Positions 25,801 to 34,540 are shown, counted from the first letter of the stretch. The stretch is 64,000 nt of DNA from Stygiobacter electus (GCA_029210465.1 JARGDL010000003.1:186001-250000), one strand, 5' to 3'. A program made the numbers and translations. The notes: generated by a model not told the origin, from the sequence alone.

Positions 25801-26313
25801 TTCAACAGGTGAATCATTTGAAATTAAAGCTACATGTGCGTTTATTTTTTCTGAGATCGAATTGAGAAATTTAGAATCTATAATTTTTCCATAATAAAAA
25901 GTTTTTCCATTTTTTAATTGCTGAAATCTTAAAATCATCTGAGGATTATTTAGGAAAAATTTATTAAATGAATTTGTTCTAAATGTTAAAAAAGAATTCC
26001 CTTTAAAGATAAATTCGTTTTTATTTATTGTGCTGTCATTTTCTAATGTAAAAAGGAAATCTATAGGTGTGTTATTTAATTGTAAATTTTTAACATTAAC
26101 TGATTTATTTAATAAAGAGCTAAATTCTTCGTCAAATTTTTGTAATTCTAATTGTAAGTTAAAAGCAAAATTTGTAGTTGCATTTAGAATTTCTTTTTCT
26201 TGTTGTTGTCTAATTACTTTTCCTGCCAAAACATAAAAAATTAACATCGAAGCAATTGAAATGATAAGAACAGTCAGAAAAGTAGCTAACACAAATTTAG
26301 TATTCAGTTTCAT
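22861..26313 (-). CDS. Membrane hybrid sensor histidine kinase with HAMP, GAF and three receiver-like domains
   Basis: A 1150-residue inner-membrane kinase. TM1 (about 8-31) and TM2 (about 241-266) flank a periplasmic sensor of about 210 residues of unknown fold. Then come HAMP (about 267-320), GAF (about 330-470), a coiled coil, a DHp domain with H-box SMSHELKTPL, and HATPase with NLIINAIKF, DTGIGI and GVGLGL. Of three C-terminal receiver-like domains, the first (about 765-870) has lost the acidic pair and acceptor (ITESN, LNSL). The second (about 875-970) keeps TDDD and IIIDV but no clear Lys. The third (about 1020-1145) is intact, with VVDDD, LLDIMMPQ and TKPIS. It precedes and overlaps the receiver-DHp gene, and follows the secretin gene by 48 bases on the same strand, so it may be part of the pilus operon. 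Confidence 0.92.
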   Translation of the reverse strand: MKLNTKFVLATFLTVLIISIASMLIFYVLAGKVIRQQQEKEILNATTNFAFNLQLELQKFDEEFSSLLNKSVNVKNLQLNNTPIDFLFTLENDSTINKNEFIFKGNSFLTFRTNSFNKFFLNNPQMILRFQQLKNGKTFYYGKIIDSKFLNSISEKINAHVALISNDSPVEISNPSQNQEKILTILNAVKDLKFKNNFDLYFKEVSDADFVSSLYTPKYLLVPFNKVSFLIFQSFKESAEFRSTLQIIMLIIIVAGSGIAFIVVVLFSNNLRKQVSYLNNVVTETGKGNLDLRVPIITNDEIGKFGESFNKMLDEIVLKNKREKNYSDFISIINQKQTLKDLCDAALQKIIDSVKVSFGAIYLNDENKIKLISNFGLILEKDLINQSEVYLSIVNKQNFLEYHFEDNYPEIKVGIANIKIKYLLFFPVIYNKEVIAIISLASEIKPENDLKEYLKLIHEQLAIGIINASSFEKLENLVNKLKILNDEFQKQNEELRQLHKELKEKAEELEKQRKHAVELSKVKSDFLASMSHELKTPLISINGLSELLLKNLSLDGNVKERLKIIHRNGKKLLSLINNILEFSKLDTGKIELKKEAFLLTDLIEEIYPNIEQLSQEKNLKLLIDLPKKKNILLNTDKSKLEQIISNLIINAIKFTESGYVKLIVNILNATDLKISVEDTGIGISQSDKENIFKEFKQVDSSLSRKYSGVGLGLAICSRYLDLMNSQLQLESELHKGSKFYFILNDVILDIYENDNEKFLTLSNENEVKKVLLITESNLASELFVDYLKSYSVETDIIQSFNDAREKIKQIKYDGIILNSLNNNWKAVYEIKKSELNKETTIIFSIVLEEDRIGWDPNINCFINYNDFIGNVEKSILSVCVNIDVNNSKVLLLTDDDKLSNIKSQFLKRFEVKKDYESIDVFDLIIIDVASLKEKSIDVCYKISTDKIYKNTSISFLLPEIYNENLFSKLNTKILQIIKQAKLHPMDILKILRDRLKLTNEQTNIEVIEENKNIDKEISLKVKPTILVVDDDNDALFTVGEYLKELDCDTVYAHNGMECLLMLNHVYPDLILLDIMMPQMDGFETIKRIRNDERFKELPIIALTAYAMLENKDVIEKNSFNDIITKPISAQTLVSKINKYLNINHEKNFSY

Positions 26314-26361
26314 TTGAAACTTACCTTTAAAGAAGTTCGATAGAATGGAGTAAAATAAAAA

Positions 26362-27627
26362 TTATTTTGGTTCTTCAGTTTTATTTTTTTCTTTTATTTC
26401 ATCCTTTGCATTTTTAATCTGTTCTTGATAGCCCTTCAAATCTTGTTGATGTTCAATTATTTGTTCTTTTAATGCTTCTTTCTTTTTGGCTTCAATTCTT
26501 TCTTTTAAAGTTGGAAGCAGTTCTACTTTTATCAACGTAATAATTTCTTTAGTTGAAACAGTTTTTTGGTCATATCCAAAAAGATAACGCAATCCCAAAA
26601 ACCACCATGGTAAATCTTTTAAAATTGGAACACCTCTTCTATTAATAGTTTCTTCATTAACAAGCAATCCTCCAATTACAGCTTCTTCGCCATTAAGCAA
26701 AAGTAAATTTGTTGTAACTTCTGTTTTTGGTTTTTCTGTTGTAATTGCACCTGGAATAACAGAGCTTCGCTCAACTCTTACTTTTAACATTACATAGTCA
26801 ACGCCTTCTTCACTAATAATATTTGGTGTTACTTCTATTATAGTTCCGCTTTGATAAAACTTATCAATAAGATTTCCGGCAAAGTCTCTTTCCTTAATTG
26901 AGAAATCGGAACCAACTTGTGTTTTACCTTGCATTCCATTAATTGCAATAATTGTTGGCCGTGAAATTATTTTTCCTAAATTTTCTTCTTCAAAAAATTT
27001 AAATAATCCAGTTGCAGTTCCATCAAAAGTATTTCCAAGTTTAAAGTCAATTTTAGGCGATAAAGAAAATTCTGGAGGATTTTGTGTTTGCTGAGGTGTT
27101 CCTGTACTTTGTTGAGTTTGAGTTTGTGCTGTAACAATTTTGCCACCTAAACTTAATCCCGCTTTTGAAAGTAAAAATTCCCAATTAACTCCACGTTCTT
27201 TCATATCTGAAACACTTGCTTCAAATAATAATGCAGAAATTTTTACTTCTCTTTCCGAAACAGGAACATATTGTTCACGTGGTAAACTTTCTTTTGAAGT
27301 GTCCTTTCTTTTAACAACAATTGTTGATTCCGTTTCTTCTAGTATTAAATTATTTATTTGAACTATTATCAGTAACGCTTTCTTATATGGCATTTTATCA
27401 ATTTCAACACCAATAGGACTTGAAATATTAGGTAACGAAATAATTTTTTTACCAGTAAGTTTTTCACTCACCTTTGATAAAATTTCTATCGCTTGATTGA
27501 ATGGCAATGTTTCCGAAAGAGAAACAATTTCATCAGGATTTACATAACCTTTAAGCTTTTCTTTTAAGTCAATTTGAGCTTGTAAGTTAAGCCCCATAAG
27601 TATAAAAATTAAAATAAACTTTTTCAT
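26362..27627 (-). CDS. Short secretin (PilQ/GspD-type outer-membrane channel)
   Basis: A 421-residue exported protein (signal peptide MKKFILIFILMGLNLQAQ) that should form the outer-membrane pore of the pilus/secretion machine. A small N-domain lies near 40-105 (VEIDKMPYKKALLII). An N3-like strand set, VKISALLFEASVSDMKERGVNWEFL, precedes a low-complexity Thr/Gln loop. The secretin core is about 195-375, with EVTPNI and the signature AVIGGLLV ... RRGVPILKDLPWW. The C-terminus (about 375-421) is an unusual Lys/Glu-rich coiled coil after LLPTLKERIE. It is shorter than classical PilQ (about 700) because AMIN and extra N-domains are missing. The next upstream gene (PilO-like) ends one base away. 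Confidence 0.9.
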   Translation of the reverse strand: MKKFILIFILMGLNLQAQIDLKEKLKGYVNPDEIVSLSETLPFNQAIEILSKVSEKLTGKKIISLPNISSPIGVEIDKMPYKKALLIIVQINNLILEETESTIVVKRKDTSKESLPREQYVPVSEREVKISALLFEASVSDMKERGVNWEFLLSKAGLSLGGKIVTAQTQTQQSTGTPQQTQNPPEFSLSPKIDFKLGNTFDGTATGLFKFFEEENLGKIISRPTIIAINGMQGKTQVGSDFSIKERDFAGNLIDKFYQSGTIIEVTPNIISEEGVDYVMLKVRVERSSVIPGAITTEKPKTEVTTNLLLLNGEEAVIGGLLVNEETINRRGVPILKDLPWWFLGLRYLFGYDQKTVSTKEIITLIKVELLPTLKERIEAKKKEALKEQIIEHQQDLKGYQEQIKNAKDEIKEKNKTEEPK

Positions 27628-27628
27628 T

Positions 27629-28525
27629 TTATTTACCTGCTTTATTCTCTTTTTTCTCTTTCTGTAATTGAAGTTTTACATTTTCAATTATTCCACCTTT
27701 GTTCAAGACAAAGTTAACTTCATTGTTTTGATAATTAATATTTGTTAGATAACCCAAATAAACTTTATCACCTTCCCAAAGTAAATAAGTGTTTCCACTT
27801 GCATCAGATAAAAATGCTCCATCAGGAATTAAAGCTAAAAGTTGTGCTGATTGCACGTCGAGTAACCCATCTTTGTTAGGTGGTATTTCCATTCTAATTA
27901 ATGGATAAAAAATATCATAAGCTGGATTTGGATTAAGTCGGTTTTCAAAACCACCTTTGAATGCAAAACGTTCATTGTTCGAAAAATAAACTTTAACTCT
28001 AAACTTAAAATTCACCAAGTAATGTGGTGTCCCATCTTGATCAACTTTGACATTGTTCGATAATTCTACATTTGAAATTTTCTTTAAATACTTGCTTTCT
28101 TCAATTGCATAAACTAAATGATAAAAATCTTCAAACTCTGCCGCACCTGTTAAAATATAATTATACATAGAAAAATTTGTAGATGGTTCAACATCTTGAA
28201 ATTCAATATTAACATAAGAATAAGGTGAAAAGCTGTAAGTTACTTTATTTACAAAATCAAAAAATGATGCTTGAGAAACATTGTAAGGAATAACATATTT
28301 TCTATTGGCAAGAATTGAATCTAATTGAGCAACACGTGTTTGCAAAAATTTTAATTGCTCTTTTAATGCTTCGGTATCAAGTTGATAAAGTTTTAATTCT
28401 TTCAAGGTATTTTGTTTTTCATTTATTTTTCTTTTTTGAATTACAAAATCAAACACTCCACCAATAAGGATAATACCCAATAAAATAAAAGCAATTATTA
28501 CAGTATTTTTAGTTTTAGTTGTCAT
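27629..28525 (-). CDS. PilO/GspM-like inner-membrane assembly protein
   Basis: A 298-residue bitopic membrane protein: a short cytosolic start (MTTKTKN), one span (about 8-27), then a coiled coil (about 30-75, KINEKQNTLKELK) and a periplasmic alpha/beta domain (about 85-185, FFDFVNKVTYSF ... FEDFYHLVYAIEESKYLKKI) with the ferredoxin-like pattern of PilO and GspM. It should link the inner-membrane platform (the PilM-PilN fusion) to the secretin. A C-terminal extension (about 200-298) carries a beta-rich segment (GAFLSDASGNTYLLWEGDKVYLG), resembling a PilP/GspC-like beta domain that contacts secretins; that assignment is tentative. Its ATG overlaps the fusion gene's stop by four bases. Confidence 0.78.
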   Translation of the reverse strand: MTTKTKNTVIIAFILLGIILIGGVFDFVIQKRKINEKQNTLKELKLYQLDTEALKEQLKFLQTRVAQLDSILANRKYVIPYNVSQASFFDFVNKVTYSFSPYSYVNIEFQDVEPSTNFSMYNYILTGAAEFEDFYHLVYAIEESKYLKKISNVELSNNVKVDQDGTPHYLVNFKFRVKVYFSNNERFAFKGGFENRLNPNPAYDIFYPLIRMEIPPNKDGLLDVQSAQLLALIPDGAFLSDASGNTYLLWEGDKVYLGYLTNINYQNNEVNFVLNKGGIIENVKLQLQKEKKENKAGK

Positions 28526-30093
28526 TTAATTTTTATCGTATCTTCTATCATTCTGTAATTCATTGTAAATGAAAAAGCATCTTTTTCACGAAGTGACTCG
28601 TAATTAATATTTCTAATTATTGAAGTAGGATTTTCTTCTGCAAATTCTGTCAGCACACTTCTTGTTAAAGAATAACCGCTTATTTTGAGTTCATCGGCAG
28701 CAACGGGTTCAATTTTAGAGATCCAAAAACTTCTTCTTCTTTCCATAAAATCACAAAGGCGAGTAAAATTTTTATTCCAAATACCTGCACCAACCGAAGC
28801 TGAATCAAGAATTGCTTGCGTTGCATCGAAAGCATTTATTTTTGCATCAAGCGGTGTAATTTGTTCAACAAGTGCCTGATTTTCAAGTTGGCGTTGCTTT
28901 AATCTTTCTATTTCAAGGTCAAGGTCTTTCATTTCTTTTATGTTTTTTAAAATATCAAAAGTGAAATAGAAAGTAGCAACAAAAAGAAGCGGAATTAACG
29001 CATAACCATGCCATGCAAATTGAAATGCTTTTTGATTCTCAAGAACAAACTTCGGAAGAAAATTTACACCTTTATGAAGTTTATCTAATTCATCAAAATA
29101 TTCAACACCTACAGAAAGTGGGACGGCATAAAGAGCAAGATTTTTAACCTCTTCTTCATTCAATCTTGATGTATCAAAATTTTCGAACTTAAGTTCAGTT
29201 ACATTTGCTTCTGGAAAAGTACCATAAAAAGATAGAATCAAATTTTCCGAACGATCTTCACCACATATAATAATGTTATCAAGTTTCGGTATTCCACCAT
29301 TTTCCATTTCGAGCAATATTTTAGAGAAGTAAACATCATAAGTGTGAAGATTTTTAGTCCCAATATCAAGTGTACTACCAATATGTTTTAACTTTTGTCC
29401 TTCTAAGAATATTAATTTGCTGTATTCTTTTCCAATGTAAACAATTAAAGAAAAATCTTCGGGGAAAAATTTACTACTCTTTGAAACAAAATAAGCCAAA
29501 GGTAATTCAGCAGTTTTAATTGTAGGAATTTTAAGAAATCTTTTTTGGTTATAATTAGCCAATTGGTTAACTAATCCCACACATGAAAGTTCACCATCTA
29601 AATAAACACCAAGCAAAGTTTTATCATTAACTTCAAAAACATCGATCATATCAGGCTCAATATTTAATCCTTTTGAAACCGATAAATCATTTCTTACAGC
29701 TTGTATTAATTTCTTTTTATTTTTTTCATTCAACCCTTCATAAGCATGATAATTAACAACTGGTTCAGTAAGGATTGGAATATAATCTAACTTAGTAACA
29801 TTAAGATCAGCTAAAGCAGAATGAAGTAAGCTAACATCAGATACATTTTCAGTTTTAGATGGAGTAATATCACCAGAATAAGCTTCTAAACTGTCGAAAG
29901 AAAGGTCTTCGCTTAATGAACTGCTTTCAATTTCAGCTAAGGCTTCATGTCTAGAAGTTGTTTCTGAAAAACGCAAAGAATGTGTCATAGTTAAAGATGC
30001 TGTTTTTAAAATTTTTACACCATCTTTATCTTTAGACATTACAACAAGTTTTGTGTCAGTTCCTTCACAGTATAAGAAAACTATTGGTTTCAA
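28522..30093 (-). CDS. PilM-PilN fusion (GspL-like) inner-membrane platform protein
   Basis: A 523-residue protein. The N-terminal 350 residues are cytosolic and follow the actin-like PilM/GspL pattern, including KTAELPLAYFVSK, FSLIVYIGKEYSKLIFLEG and VYFSKILLEMENGGIP. One transmembrane span (about 362-382) leads to a coiled coil (about 385-420), then a periplasmic PilN-like domain (about 430-523) with NKNFTRLCDFMERRRSFWISKI. In type IV pili these two halves are normally separate proteins; the joined form is the architecture of GspL of type II secretion. The N-terminus has an acidic Ser-rich insert (about 50-80). Spacing to the PilT gene is two bases and to the PilO-like gene minus four, so they are cotranscribed. 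Confidence 0.83.
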   Translation of the reverse strand: MKPIVFLYCEGTDTKLVVMSKDKDGVKILKTASLTMTHSLRFSETTSRHEALAEIESSSLSEDLSFDSLEAYSGDITPSKTENVSDVSLLHSALADLNVTKLDYIPILTEPVVNYHAYEGLNEKNKKKLIQAVRNDLSVSKGLNIEPDMIDVFEVNDKTLLGVYLDGELSCVGLVNQLANYNQKRFLKIPTIKTAELPLAYFVSKSSKFFPEDFSLIVYIGKEYSKLIFLEGQKLKHIGSTLDIGTKNLHTYDVYFSKILLEMENGGIPKLDNIIICGEDRSENLILSFYGTFPEANVTELKFENFDTSRLNEEEVKNLALYAVPLSVGVEYFDELDKLHKGVNFLPKFVLENQKAFQFAWHGYALIPLLFVATFYFTFDILKNIKEMKDLDLEIERLKQRQLENQALVEQITPLDAKINAFDATQAILDSASVGAGIWNKNFTRLCDFMERRRSFWISKIEPVAADELKISGYSLTRSVLTEFAEENPTSIIRNINYESLREKDAFSFTMNYRMIEDTIKIK

Positions 30094-30095
30094 TA

Positions 30096-31319
30096 TTAAG
30101 CCTTCAACAATTGGAGTATTCTTGTTTTATTATTCGCATAAGCAACAGCATTTTCTTTCGATATTTTTTTCTCAGTATATAAACGTAACAAATCTTGTTC
30201 CATCGTAATCATGCCCTGTTGGCTACCTTGATTAATCATCATGTAAATTTCACTTGTATTATTGTTTTTTATTGCAGCTTTTACACTTGGTGTAACAATT
30301 AAAACTTCTTTTGCTAAAACTCTTTTACCATCTAAACTTGGCACTAATTTTTGAGATACTACCGAAATTAAAACATCTGCCAACCTATTTCTCACACGTT
30401 CTTGCTCAGTTGGATTAACTTCAGCGATAATTCTATCAATTGATTCTACAGCACTTGATGTATGTAATGTTGAAAACACTTTATGACCAGTATCAGTTAC
30501 TTCAAGTGCGGCTAAAATAGTTTCGGGATCTCTCATTTCACCTATAACAATAATATCTGGATCCTGACGTAATGATTGAACCACACCTTCTTTAAACGAT
30601 AAAACATCACGGCCAACTTCCCGATGTTTAATGATTGATTTTCTTGAATGATGAACAAATTCAATTGGCGAAGCAATAATAACAATATGGCAAGGGTCGA
30701 AATCGTTATGATAATCTATAATTGCATCAAGGGTAGTTGATTTACCAGAACCAGTTATTCCAGTTACTAATGATAAACCAAATTTAATATAATTATGACT
30801 CATTGTTTTTACAGCAAAGGGATGAAACTCGAGAGATTCAAGAGGTCTAATTGTTGCTTGAATTGCTCTCATATTGAGAGTTAAACTATCAAGATCAAAA
30901 TATGCATCACAACGAAAACGAAGATTTTTATTAATCTTTTTATAAAAAAAAGTATAACTAAAATCTAAGTTTCTATTTTCTAATAAAAATTTTATTTGAT
31001 TATTATTTAAGAAAGAAATAATTAAAGTAGAAGCCTCATCTTCTGTAAATTGAGGCATATCTACTGCTCTTTCTTTTCTACCAAAGATTCTAAACCAAAC
31101 ATAATTTTGTGCACCAAAACCGCCAAGTTCAATATCTGATGCTTGCCTTTCAACCATTGTTTCTAAAATATAATTCAATAATTGAAGCAAAAGCAATCTA
31201 TGTTCATTTGGAATATCATGAATATGTTCTGCAATGTAGTCTACTTTATCGGGGCCAATAACAATTGGTGGAATATTAGATACAAAATTTGATAGAATTT
31301 GTTTTGCTTCATTTACCAT
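30096..31319 (-). CDS. pilT: PilT-like type IV pilus retraction ATPase
   Basis: A 407-residue hexameric ATPase of the PilT/GspE group that should power pilus retraction. It has an N-terminal PAS-like region (about 50-160), Walker A GITGSGKST (about 193-201), the Asp-box region RQDPDIIVIGEMRD, and the His-box STLHTSSAVESIDRI, followed by the PilT-type tail. It lacks the tetra-cysteine zinc site of PilB. Relative to the conserved EDPIEF, the sequence reads ASPIEF, so two acidic residues of that motif are missing. It is 60 bases downstream of the pilB stop and two bases before the PilM-PilN fusion. The N-terminal 50 residues are longer than in standard PilT. Confidence 0.9.
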   Translation of the reverse strand: MVNEAKQILSNFVSNIPPIVIGPDKVDYIAEHIHDIPNEHRLLLLQLLNYILETMVERQASDIELGGFGAQNYVWFRIFGRKERAVDMPQFTEDEASTLIISFLNNNQIKFLLENRNLDFSYTFFYKKINKNLRFRCDAYFDLDSLTLNMRAIQATIRPLESLEFHPFAVKTMSHNYIKFGLSLVTGITGSGKSTTLDAIIDYHNDFDPCHIVIIASPIEFVHHSRKSIIKHREVGRDVLSFKEGVVQSLRQDPDIIVIGEMRDPETILAALEVTDTGHKVFSTLHTSSAVESIDRIIAEVNPTEQERVRNRLADVLISVVSQKLVPSLDGKRVLAKEVLIVTPSVKAAIKNNNTSEIYMMINQGSQQGMITMEQDLLRLYTEKKISKENAVAYANNKTRILQLLKA

Positions 31320-31379
31320 TTTATGACCGATTTTTATAAAATTAAATTATCTAAATAAATTTTAAAAAGGAATTTAATT

Positions 31380-33164
31380 TTAGTCTTCCATAGTAGCGCC
31401 GATAACTTCTTGAATAGATGTTAATCCGAGCTTTGCTTTTTCAAATCCTGATTCTCTTAAGCTTGCAGTACCATCTTTACGTGCTTGTTCACGAATTGCT
31501 TCTTCATCAACTTCTTCACCACTGCGTACGATAATTCTTCTAATTTCTTTTGTAAAATATAAAGCTTCATGTATTGCCATTCTTCCTTTATATCCGGTGT
31601 GATTACATCTTTCACAACCAACAGCTTCATAAAGATCTGCATTCACCCAATCTTTATAATCCAAACCAGCAGTAGTAACATATTCTTCAACATTGGTTAC
31701 TTTCTTTTTGCAATCACATAATTTTCTAATCAATCGTTGAGCAACAATGATATTAATTGCATAAGCAATTAAGAAAGGTTCAACACCCATTTTGTATAAA
31801 CGAGCGACTGCACTCGGTGCATCGTTAGTATGTAAAGTTGAAAAAGTTAAGTGACCTGTATTAGCAAGCTTTATTGCCGTTTCAGCTGTTTCTTTATCAC
31901 GCATTTCACCAACAAGAACAATATCTGGATCATGACGAAGTATCGCACGTATTGCTTGTTCAAAATTCATTTTATGACCAATTTTTAATTGGCGTGCACC
32001 TTCAATTACATATTCAACAGGATCTTCTACTGTTAAAACATTTTTTGTTGGATCAATTACTTGGTAAAGTGCAGCAATTAATGTTGTTGACTTACCACTT
32101 CCTGTTGGACCAGTTAAAATAATCATTCCTTGTGGTTGATTTATTGCCTTGACAAAAGCTGTATGTGCATAGCCGGTTAATCCAAGTTTACTTAAATCTT
32201 TTATAACTTTTCTATCGTCAAGAATACGAATAACAATACTTTCAAATTTGTTTTTTAATTCTGTTCCAACAGTTGGTAAAACAGAAACACGAAAACGAAT
32301 TATATGTCCATCAATTTCTCTTTGAATAAAACCATCTTGTGCTTTTTCTCTTTCGAAACGATCTAAGCCTTTAGAACGATCTTTCACAACAGCCATTACA
32401 GCTTCGGGTAAAGTATTTTCTTGAACATGCCAAAGTTGAAGTTTTCCATCAAGACGAAAATGAATTTCAGTTTTGTTTCCAGATTTTGGTATAATATGAA
32501 TATCACTGACACCTTTTCTTGTGCCTTCAACAAGTGCTGCTTCAACTAAATTTATTAATGCGCTTTTATTTATTTCAGCATCAAGTTCTTCTTCGTTAAC
32601 GCTTGTTTCGTCTTCAACGGAGTGAAATTCTTCAGCAGACTCTTGAATCATTTTTAAGTATTCATTTTCTGCAGTAACAATTAATGAAATAATTTTTTCG
32701 TAATCTTTTTTTCTTATGTAATTTACTTCAAATTTTTTTGCGTTAAGAGAATAAGCAATTTTTGCAAGATTTCTATCTGTTGGATCAACGGCTGCAAGTA
32801 TTAATTTATCTTTTATTTTATCGTCATACTTAAAAGGTAGAACTCTATGTTGAATTAGCATTTTTTTAACTTCTTCACCATGCTTATTCATCATCTCTTT
32901 AATTTCTTTCAATCTTTCTTCTGTTAAATCATCTGGATGAATTATCAATTCTTTAAATGCATAAAGAACAGCAACCTCTCTGAAAATTAAATCGTGATCA
33001 AAATTAAATTCATCAACTAAAATTTGTGCTAGGTTTCGTTTTAATTTAGCTTGATCAGCATCTTTAACTTTTAATGCTTGTTCAAGTATTTTATGATCGA
33101 TTATTCCTTTCTTTAAAAGTAAATATCCAATTTTGTCAATCATTTCCAATTGTGACTCTAACAT
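31380..33164 (-). CDS. pilB: PilB/GspE-type assembly ATPase
   Basis: A 594-residue ATPase that should power pilin polymerisation. The N-terminal 170 residues are a MshEN-like domain (IGYLLLKKGIIDHKILEQAL, a c-di-GMP-binding fold in some relatives). The core has Walker A GPTGSGKST, the Asp-box TVEDPVEY, Walker B HDPDIVLVGEMRD and the His-box FSTLHTNDAPSAVARL. It also has the zinc cysteines in LCDCKKK and GCERCNHTGYKG, which distinguish it from PilT. Start ATG 33164 has GAGG upstream. It follows pilC by ten bases and precedes pilT. Whether the MshEN domain still binds c-di-GMP is unclear, since its first motif carries Lys where the consensus has Arg. Confidence 0.94.
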   Translation of the reverse strand: MLESQLEMIDKIGYLLLKKGIIDHKILEQALKVKDADQAKLKRNLAQILVDEFNFDHDLIFREVAVLYAFKELIIHPDDLTEERLKEIKEMMNKHGEEVKKMLIQHRVLPFKYDDKIKDKLILAAVDPTDRNLAKIAYSLNAKKFEVNYIRKKDYEKIISLIVTAENEYLKMIQESAEEFHSVEDETSVNEEELDAEINKSALINLVEAALVEGTRKGVSDIHIIPKSGNKTEIHFRLDGKLQLWHVQENTLPEAVMAVVKDRSKGLDRFEREKAQDGFIQREIDGHIIRFRVSVLPTVGTELKNKFESIVIRILDDRKVIKDLSKLGLTGYAHTAFVKAINQPQGMIILTGPTGSGKSTTLIAALYQVIDPTKNVLTVEDPVEYVIEGARQLKIGHKMNFEQAIRAILRHDPDIVLVGEMRDKETAETAIKLANTGHLTFSTLHTNDAPSAVARLYKMGVEPFLIAYAINIIVAQRLIRKLCDCKKKVTNVEEYVTTAGLDYKDWVNADLYEAVGCERCNHTGYKGRMAIHEALYFTKEIRRIIVRSGEEVDEEAIREQARKDGTASLRESGFEKAKLGLTSIQEVIGATMED

Positions 33165-33174
33165 AAGTACCTCG

Positions 33175-34518
33175 TTATTGCATTATAGGTGGTTTTGGAC
33201 TAATAGTAGCAGTTTCAGCTGAAACTAAAGTTAATCCTATCATTACAATCATAATAACCATTGCAATAAAAACCTGAATTAACTCTATAATATTTTTTAA
33301 TCTATAAACTGTTTCACTTTCATAATAATTAGCAAGTTGAAGTGCAGTATTTTTTATTGTTCCAGTTTCTTCACCTGAGTGAAAACGGGAAATTGCAGTT
33401 TCAGTAAAAATTCCACTTGCTTCAAAAGCTTCTGTTATTCCGGCGCCTCTTTTTATCATTAATGGAATTGCAACTTCTTTAATTTGTCTTTCAAAATATT
33501 CGTTTCCAGCAGCTTCAGCGGCTATTCTAATTGGTTCAATACTTTCTGCTGAACCACTATACAATGTATAAAACACACGACAAAATACTTCTATCAAAGT
33601 TTTATGAATTAGCGAACCCATAACTGGAATTTTTAGAATGTATTTATCAACTAGATATTTTCCTTTTTTAGTTTTTGCAAATTGCCATAAAGCTATTGGT
33701 GGAATTATTATTGCAAGAAAAACTAATAACATATTGTTCATTAAGAAATCACTTATTACAAGTGTTGATGCAGTTAATGGCGGCAATTCAATTTTAAATT
33801 TTACAAATAACTTAGCAGTTTCAGGGAATATATAACCAACATAGAAAATAACAGCCAAGAAAAGTACAAACAAAGTTACCAAAGGAGTAATTAAAGCGCT
33901 TCTTAAATTTTTTCTAAACTCTTGTTGACGTTCAAGAAATTTTGCAGTTGCTTTATAAATTTCTGCCATGTTACCACTTTTAGAAGCAAGTCCCAACATG
34001 TAAGCAGTAAATTTTCCAAAGACAGATTGGTATCGTAAAAAAGTTGTTTCGCTATCGGCGCCTTTTTTTAGCTCACTATTAATTTGTTTTAATGTTTCTT
34101 TTAATGTTTTGTTTTGTATATCATTTATTAATAAAGTTAAAATTTCTGAGTATGGTAATTTTTGTTCAAGAAGTTCAGCACTAATTTTAACAAATGAAAC
34201 TATTTCTTGTTGAGGTGGTTTTAAATTAAAGTCAAGTAATTTTCTGTTAATGGAGATAACTTCGTAACCTAATTTTCTTAAAGCATTTGCAACTTCTTCT
34301 TTATTAAAAGCACGTTGTTCTCCAACTATAGGTTTGTCTTTTCCTTTTTTAATTTTATAAATGTAACCAACTTTTTTTTCAATTTTTTGAATCTTTAACT
34401 GATTTTTTACGGCTAATTTTTGGATCTTCTTTTTAGCATCTTTAAAAGAAGGTTCCGTAAATGTACCGCTTAAAATTTGGCCATTTAATTTTTGTGCTGT
34501 AAATCTTACTTCAATCAT
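33175..34518 (-). CDS. pilC: PilC/GspF-type inner-membrane platform protein
   Basis: A 447-residue platform protein. Its N-terminal 110 residues carry an extra basic stretch (KNQLKIQKIEKKVGYIYKIKKGKDK) and the GspF-like entry NALRKLGYEVISI. Two GspF domains follow, with the family's GNMAEIYKATAKFLERQQEFRKNLRSAL (near 190) and GAGITEAFEASGIF ... SRFHSGEETGTIK (near 375). Membrane spans are at about 215-240, 265-285 and 420-442. It should hold the ATPases PilB and PilT under the growing fibre. A strong terminator lies just upstream of its ATG (34541-34568), so it is partly insulated from the pilin genes. Confidence 0.93.
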   Translation of the reverse strand: MIEVRFTAQKLNGQILSGTFTEPSFKDAKKKIQKLAVKNQLKIQKIEKKVGYIYKIKKGKDKPIVGEQRAFNKEEVANALRKLGYEVISINRKLLDFNLKPPQQEIVSFVKISAELLEQKLPYSEILTLLINDIQNKTLKETLKQINSELKKGADSETTFLRYQSVFGKFTAYMLGLASKSGNMAEIYKATAKFLERQQEFRKNLRSALITPLVTLFVLFLAVIFYVGYIFPETAKLFVKFKIELPPLTASTLVISDFLMNNMLLVFLAIIIPPIALWQFAKTKKGKYLVDKYILKIPVMGSLIHKTLIEVFCRVFYTLYSGSAESIEPIRIAAEAAGNEYFERQIKEVAIPLMIKRGAGITEAFEASGIFTETAISRFHSGEETGTIKNTALQLANYYESETVYRLKNIIELIQVFIAMVIMIVMIGLTLVSAETATISPKPPIMQ

Positions 34519-34540
34519 AAATTATCCATAAAGTCAAAAA

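Noticed and set aside
31874..32122. Plus-strand frame of 82 codons inside pilB
   Set aside because: Lies wholly inside a conserved gene on the other strand; His/Leu/Gln-rich, as expected of antisense of a coding region.
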